This document shows, piece by piece, positions 57,882 through 64,000 of a stretch of DNA of 64,000 bases. A program made the position numbers and the translations under genes. The notes below the pieces were generated by a model that saw only the letters and a list, made by a program, of their open reading frames with translations, made no database searches and had not been told where the DNA came from. Numbering within the stretch: the first letter of the stretch is position 1; each line of letters starts with the position of its first letter. The DNA is from JAEULH01 sp963746275 (lineage in GTDB: Bacteria; Pseudomonadota; Alphaproteobacteria; Rhodospirillales; Defluviicoccaceae): assembly GCA_963746275.1 (NCBI GenBank), contig CAVVAX010000016.1, positions 43,536 to 107,535 on the forward strand, read 5' to 3'.

Positions 57882-59276
57882 TTGAGGAACAGCAGCCTTA
57901 GCATCGTCGTGCTTGCCGCCGGGCTCGGCACCCGGATGAAGTCGGAGCGCGCCAAGGTTCTGCACCCCCTGGCCGGCCGGCCGATGATCCGGCACATCCT
58001 GGAGACGCTGGAGCAGCTTTCGCCCGAGCGGATCGTCGTCGTCGTCGGCGAGGATATGGCGGGCGTGCGCGAGATTGTGGCGCCGCACCCAAGAGTGGTG
58101 CAGCGCGAACGCCTGGGCACTGCGCATGCGGTGATAGCCGCGGGCGAGGCGCTCTCGGGGCTCAGCGGCGACGTGCTAATCGCCTACGCCGACACGCCGC
58201 TGATCAGCACCGAGACCTTCGCCCGGGTGCTCGCGGCAAGGCAGGCGCCGCCGCACCCGGCGATCGTGGTCCTCGGCTTTCGCCCCGCCGATCCCGGCAC
58301 CTACGGTCGGCTGGTCACGAACGCAGACGGCGGGCTCGAGGCGATCGTCGAGGCCAAGGACGCGACGGCCGAGCAGCTGGCCATCGGCCTGTGCAACTCC
58401 GGGATGATGGCGGTCGACGCGGCTCGCCTGCCCGGGCTGCTCGCCCGGGTCGGCAACGACAACGCTAAGGGAGAGTACTACCTGACCGACCTCGTCCACC
58501 TCGCCCGCGGCGACGGCCTGGCCTGCGCCGTGGTCGAGGCCGCGGTCGAGGAACTCATCGGCATCAACTCGCGCGCGGATCTCGCGGACGCCGAAAGGGT
58601 CGTCCAGGACCGCCTGCGCCGGCAGGCCATGGCCGATGGCGCCACCCTCGTCGATCCCAGCACCGTCTTTTTCTCCTGGGACACGCGGCTTGGCCGCGAC
58701 GTCGTCGTCGCCCCGTTCGTGACCTTTGCGCCCGGCGTCAGCGTCGGCGACAATGTCGAGATCCGCTCGTTCTGCCATCTCGAGGGCGCGAGCGTCGCGC
58801 CGGGGGCGCAGATCGGCCCCTACGCCAGGCTTCGCCCTGGGGCTAAAATCGCTGAGGACGCGCATATCGGCAATTTCGTTGAGGTCAAAAACACGACGGT
58901 GGAGACCGGCGCTAAGGTCAACCACCTGACCTACGTCGGCGACGCCAGGGTTGGCGCTAAAGCCAACGTCGGCGCCGGCACGATCACCTGCAACTACGAC
59001 GGCTTCAGCAAGTCGCTGACCGACATCGGCGCCGGCGCCTTCATCGGCTCGAACAGCTCGCTGGTCGCGCCTGTCCGTATCGGCGACGGCGCCATCGTCG
59101 GCGCCGGCAGCGTGATTGCATCCGACGTGGCCGCGGACGCGCTGGCCCTGACGCGGGCGGCGCAGACAGAGAAGGCCGGCTGGGCCAAGGCATTCCGTGA
59201 ACGCAAACGCGCCGCAAAAGCGGCGGCGGCAACAAGCAAGGGGAAGCGGGCGACGGTGAAAGGGGAAACGAACTAA
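57882..59276 (+). CDS. glmU: Bifunctional UDP-N-acetylglucosamine pyrophosphorylase/glucosamine-1-phosphate acetyltransferase
   Basis: A 464-residue enzyme for the last two steps of UDP-GlcNAc synthesis, needed for peptidoglycan and lipopolysaccharide. The N-terminal domain has IVVLAAGLGTRMKSERAKVLHPLAGRPM and the C-terminal domain is a left-handed beta-helix with hexapeptide repeats (VEIRSFCHLEGASVAPGAQIGPYARLRPG) and GAGTITCNYDGFSK. The start is TTG 57882, a few bases after GGGGGAC; the ATG at 57868 is out of frame. It lies three bases before glmS. Confidence 0.93.
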   Translation: MRNSSLSIVVLAAGLGTRMKSERAKVLHPLAGRPMIRHILETLEQLSPERIVVVVGEDMAGVREIVAPHPRVVQRERLGTAHAVIAAGEALSGLSGDVLIAYADTPLISTETFARVLAARQAPPHPAIVVLGFRPADPGTYGRLVTNADGGLEAIVEAKDATAEQLAIGLCNSGMMAVDAARLPGLLARVGNDNAKGEYYLTDLVHLARGDGLACAVVEAAVEELIGINSRADLADAERVVQDRLRRQAMADGATLVDPSTVFFSWDTRLGRDVVVAPFVTFAPGVSVGDNVEIRSFCHLEGASVAPGAQIGPYARLRPGAKIAEDAHIGNFVEVKNTTVETGAKVNHLTYVGDARVGAKANVGAGTITCNYDGFSKSLTDIGAGAFIGSNSSLVAPVRIGDGAIVGAGSVIASDVAADALALTRAAQTEKAGWAKAFRERKRAAKAAAATSKGKRATVKGETN

Positions 59277-59279
59277 TCC

Positions 59280-61095
<1,816 letters not shown>

Positions 61096-61103
<8 letters not shown>

Positions 61104-62571
61104 TCCGACGCGCAAGGCCGTCCCCCTTTCTGACCCCGGCCTGCTCCGCGAGGCCTGCTACATCGACGGGTCGTGGCGTTGGGCTGCTTCGGGGGCGACC
61201 TTCCCCGTCCATGATCCGGCCGATGGCGCGCTCCTCGCCGCCGTGCCGGACATGGGCGCGGAGGAGACGCGGGACGCCATCGACGCCGCCGAACGAGCCT
61301 TCGCCGGCTGGCGGGCGCTAACGGCCAAGGCCAGGGCGGCGCTGCTCCGCCGCTGGCATGAGCTGATCCTCCGCCACCAGGAGGATCTGGCCCTGCTGAT
61401 GACCGCCGAGCAGGGCAAGCCGCTGGGCGAATCCCGTGGCGAGATCGCCTATGGCGCCTCGTTCATCGAGTGGTTCGCCGAGGAGGGCAAGCGGCTCTAC
61501 GGCGACGTCATCCCGCCGCACGGCGCCGACAAACGCATCCTCGTCTTCAAGCAGCCGGTGGGCGTCGCCGCGGCGATCACGCCGTGGAACTTCCCCACGG
61601 CGATGATCACCCGCAAGTGCGCCCCGGCCCTGGCCGCGGGCTGCACCGTCGTCGTCAAGCCGGCGGAGGAGACGCCGCTCAGCGCGCTCGCGCTCGCGGT
61701 GCTGGCCGAGCGGGCGGGGCTACCGCCGGGGGTGCTCAACATCGTCACCGGCGAGCCCAAGGCCGTCGGCGGCGAGCTCACGGCGAACCCGAAGGTGCGC
61801 AAGCTCTCCTTCACTGGCTCGACCGAGGTGGGCAAGCTGCTCTACGCCCAATGCGCCGCCACGGTGAAGAAGATCTCGCTGGAACTCGGCGGCAACGCGC
61901 CGTTCATCGTTCTCGATGACGCTGACCTCGACGCCGCGGTCGCCGGCGCTCTGGCGTCGAAGTATCGCAACTCCGGCCAGACCTGTGTGTGCGCCAACCG
62001 CTTCCTGATCCAGGACGGCATCTACGACGCCTTTACCAGCCGCTTCGCCCAGGCCGTGTCCGGCCTCCGCGTCGGCTTGGGGACGCAGCCCGGCGTCACC
62101 CAGGGGCCGCTGATCAACCCGCAAGGCCTGGAGAAGGTCGAGCGGCTGGTCGCCGATGCCAAGGCCAAGGGTGCCCGCGTTGTCATCGGCGGCGGCCGCC
62201 ATGCCTTGGGCGGCACCTTCTTCGAGCCGACGGTGCTGGCCGACGTGACGACCGAGATGGACTGCGTGCGCGAGGAGATCTTTGGCCCCGTCGCGGCGCT
62301 GATCCGGGTTCGCGACGATGCCGAGGCCGTGGCTCTCGCCAACGGCACCCCCTACGGCCTCGCCGGCTACCTCTACAGCCGCGACATCGGCCGGGTCTGG
62401 CGGATGGCGGAGGCGCTGGAGTACGGCATCGTCGGCGTCAACGAGGGGATCATTTCCACGGAGGTCGCGCCCTTCGGCGGGATGAAGGAGTCCGGGATCG
62501 GCCGCGAGGGCTCGAAGTACGGCATCGACGAATTCATCGATGTCAAGTACGTCTGCCTCGGCGGCCTGTAA
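61096..62571 (+). CDS. gabD: NAD(P)-dependent succinate-semialdehyde dehydrogenase
   Basis: A 491-residue aldehyde dehydrogenase. Catalytic Cys297 is in NSGQTCVCANR and general-base Glu263 in SLELGGNAPFIV; the cofactor region is PWNFPTAMITRKCAPALAAGCTVVVKPAEETP, and the C-terminus PFGGMKESGIGREGSKYGIDEFI is typical of GabD. It oxidises succinate semialdehyde in GABA, and indirectly putrescine, breakdown. The start is TTG 61096, which overlaps the end of glmS by eight bases. A link with the polyamine genes of the window is possible but remote. Confidence 0.88.
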
Positions 62572-62595
62572 CTCGGGCCGCGCAGGGAGGCGACG

Positions 62596-63972
62596 ATGCG
62601 GACCTTCGACTACGACCTCGTGACCCTCGGCGCCGGCTCCGGCGGGGTGCGGGCGACACGGCTGGCCGGCGGCTACGGGGCGCGCACTGCCATCGTCGAG
62701 AAGAGCCGGGTCGGCGGCACCTGCGTGATGCGCGGCTGCGTGCCGAAGAAGCTCCTGGTCTACGGCGCCCACTTCGCCGACGAGTTTGAGGACGCACTCG
62801 GCTACGGTTGGCGCTTCGACATGCCGCCCGAGGTCGACTGGAGCCGCCTGATCGAGCGCAAGAACGCCGAGCTCGACCGGCTGGAAACGGTCTACCGGCG
62901 CATCCTCCGCGAGAACCACGTCGAGCTGATCGAAGGCGCCGGGCGGCTCGCCGATCCGCACACCATCGAGGTCGACGGCCGAACGATCACCGCCGAGACG
63001 ATCCTGATCGCCACCGGCGGCTGGCCGAGCATGCCGGAGATCCCCGGGATCGAGCACGTCATCACCTCCAACGAGGCCCTCGACCTTGCCGAGTTGCCGA
63101 AGCGGCTCGTCGTCGTCGGCGGCGGTTACATCGCGGTCGAGTTTGCCGGCATCTTTAACGCGGTCGGGGTCGAGATCACCACGATCATCCGCGGCGCCAA
63201 CATCCTGCGCGGCTTCGACGAGGACGTGCGCACCTGCCTCGCTGCCGAGATGGAGAAGAAGGGCATCCGCATTCGCCGCGAGGCGGTGGTCCGCTCCATC
63301 GAGCCGGCGAACGAGGGCTACACCCTGCGCCTCGACCACGGCGATTTCATCGCCGCCGACCAGATCCTCTATGCCACCGGCCGCTCGCCCAACACTGCCG
63401 GCATCGGCCTGGAGGCGGCGGGCGTGGCGTTGAACCAAGTCGGCGCGGTTATGGTCGACGTCGACAGCCGCAGCACGGTCGCCAACATTTTCGCCATCGG
63501 CGACTGCACCGACCGGGTGAACCTGACGCCGGTCGCCATCGCCGAGGGCCGGGCGTTCGCCGAGACCTTTTTCAACAGCAACCCCATGCGGATGGACTAC
63601 AGCAACATCCCCTCGGCGGTGTTCAGCCAGCCGCCGGTGGGCTCGGTGGGCCTGAGCGAAACGGCGGCGCGGCGCCTCGGGCCGACGGACGTCTACGTCA
63701 GCCGCTTCCGGCCGATGAAGCACACGCTGTCCGGGCGCGACGAGATGGCGATGATGAAGCTCGTCGTCTCGCGCGAAACCGACAAGGTGCTTGGCTGCCA
63801 CATGGTTGGGACCGACGCGCCGGAGATCGTTCAGGGCATTGCCATTGCGCTGAAGTGCGGGGCGACCAAGGCGCAATTCGACGCGACCGTCGGCATCCAT
63901 CCGACGGCCGCGGAAGAGTTCGTCACCATGCGCGAGCGTCGGCCCGATCCGGAGGAATGCGACCAGGCCTGA
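62596..63972 (+). CDS. gor: Glutathione-disulfide reductase
   Basis: A 458-residue FAD enzyme that reduces oxidised glutathione with NADPH. It has the FAD fold LGAGSGGVRATRLA, the redox disulfide in GGTCVMRGCVPKK (Cys43/Cys48), the second dinucleotide fold VVGGGYIAVEFAG, IFAIGDCTDR, and the C-terminal active-site His in GIHPTAAEEF. The start at 62596 follows GGAGGCGAC. It lies 24 bases after gabD on the same strand. Confidence 0.93.
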   Translation: MRTFDYDLVTLGAGSGGVRATRLAGGYGARTAIVEKSRVGGTCVMRGCVPKKLLVYGAHFADEFEDALGYGWRFDMPPEVDWSRLIERKNAELDRLETVYRRILRENHVELIEGAGRLADPHTIEVDGRTITAETILIATGGWPSMPEIPGIEHVITSNEALDLAELPKRLVVVGGGYIAVEFAGIFNAVGVEITTIIRGANILRGFDEDVRTCLAAEMEKKGIRIRREAVVRSIEPANEGYTLRLDHGDFIAADQILYATGRSPNTAGIGLEAAGVALNQVGAVMVDVDSRSTVANIFAIGDCTDRVNLTPVAIAEGRAFAETFFNSNPMRMDYSNIPSAVFSQPPVGSVGLSETAARRLGPTDVYVSRFRPMKHTLSGRDEMAMMKLVVSRETDKVLGCHMVGTDAPEIVQGIAIALKCGATKAQFDATVGIHPTAAEEFVTMRERRPDPEECDQA

Positions 63973-64000
63973 AGCGTCGTCTCCACCGCGCTGAGGCTCG

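Noticed and set aside
56778..59276. Apparent N-terminal extension of GlmU with Pro-Ala-Glu-Val-Pro repeats
   Set aside because: It is the tandem repeat plus sequence antisense to gph reading in phase with glmU; GlmU has its normal length from TTG 57882.
61720..63900. A 726-codon minus-strand frame
   Set aside because: It lies opposite gabD and glutathione reductase, has biased Arg/Asp/Ala/Val/Gly content and no domain pattern; the plus-strand genes have full motifs.

Overview
The window is GC-rich and gene-dense and reads as a chromosomal segment of an alphaproteobacterium, most likely from the Rhodospirillales or a neighbouring order. The clues are a C4-type 5-aminolevulinate synthase, two genes of the ATP-synthase zeta inhibitor family (DUF1476), a purCSQL-bolA-grxD block, polyhydroxybutyrate-type acetoacetyl-CoA reductase, a seven-gene Mrp antiporter operon, and the intergenic hairpin repeat GTCATTGCGAG...CTCGCAATGAC that is common in this class. 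No species can be named from sequence alone.

Layout. 1-12 kb: a PadR-like regulator, hemA, a class III aminotransferase, and a polyamine-type ABC transporter whose ATPase gene is separated from its two permeases and binding protein by a secreted TPR protein; then a thioredoxin/NHL-repeat protein. 12-18 kb: tRNA-Glu, a flippase and a glycosyltransferase (exopolysaccharide), a cysteine-synthase-like enzyme and a class I/II aminotransferase. 17.5-22 kb: a tightly overlapping minus-strand operon of a minimal zincin, a Lon-type AAA+ protease, a double universal stress protein and a DsbA-like oxidoreductase, with pterin dehydratase divergent. 22-27.6 kb: two short-chain dehydrogenases including phaB, a YkvA protein, a drug/metabolite exporter and acetoacetate-CoA ligase. 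27.6-35.2 kb: mrpABCDEFG followed by two universal stress proteins. 35.4-42.6 kb: an OxyR-like regulator with a small Cys/His-containing ORF and a divergent zeta paralog, a chemoreceptor, DUF3429, a CBS protein, and a carboxylate-amine ligase paired with an N-formylglutamate amidohydrolase-like gene. 42.7-46.4 kb: a second exporter, a nucleotide-sugar dehydrogenase, a VOC protein and two unknowns. 46.5-52.7 kb: grxD, bolA, purL, purQ, purS, purC, an NRDE protein and the canonical zeta gene. 53-57 kb: an accessory patch with a large FecR-like protein, an AT-richer stretch with a DUF4760-like gene, a tRNA-Val 3' fragment, intact tRNA-Val, and repeats. 57-64 kb: gph, glmU-glmS, a succinate-semialdehyde dehydrogenase and glutathione reductase.

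How genes work together. Redox and stress defence is a recurring theme (Lon, zincin, universal stress proteins, DsbA, OxyR-like, Grx4-BolA, glutathione reductase). Mrp antiport with its two universal stress proteins fits Na+/pH homeostasis. phaB plus acetoacetate-CoA ligase fits storage-polymer turnover. purS, purQ and purL encode the three-part FGAM synthetase. glmU/glmS and the nucleotide-sugar dehydrogenase feed amino-sugar polymers.

Caution on quality. About 17 genes, including conserved ones such as lon and mrpA, are broken by single-base shifts, many repairable by removing one G or C. I read these mostly as sequencing or assembly errors and give whole-gene spans. I found no CRISPR array, prophage, intact transposase or rRNA.
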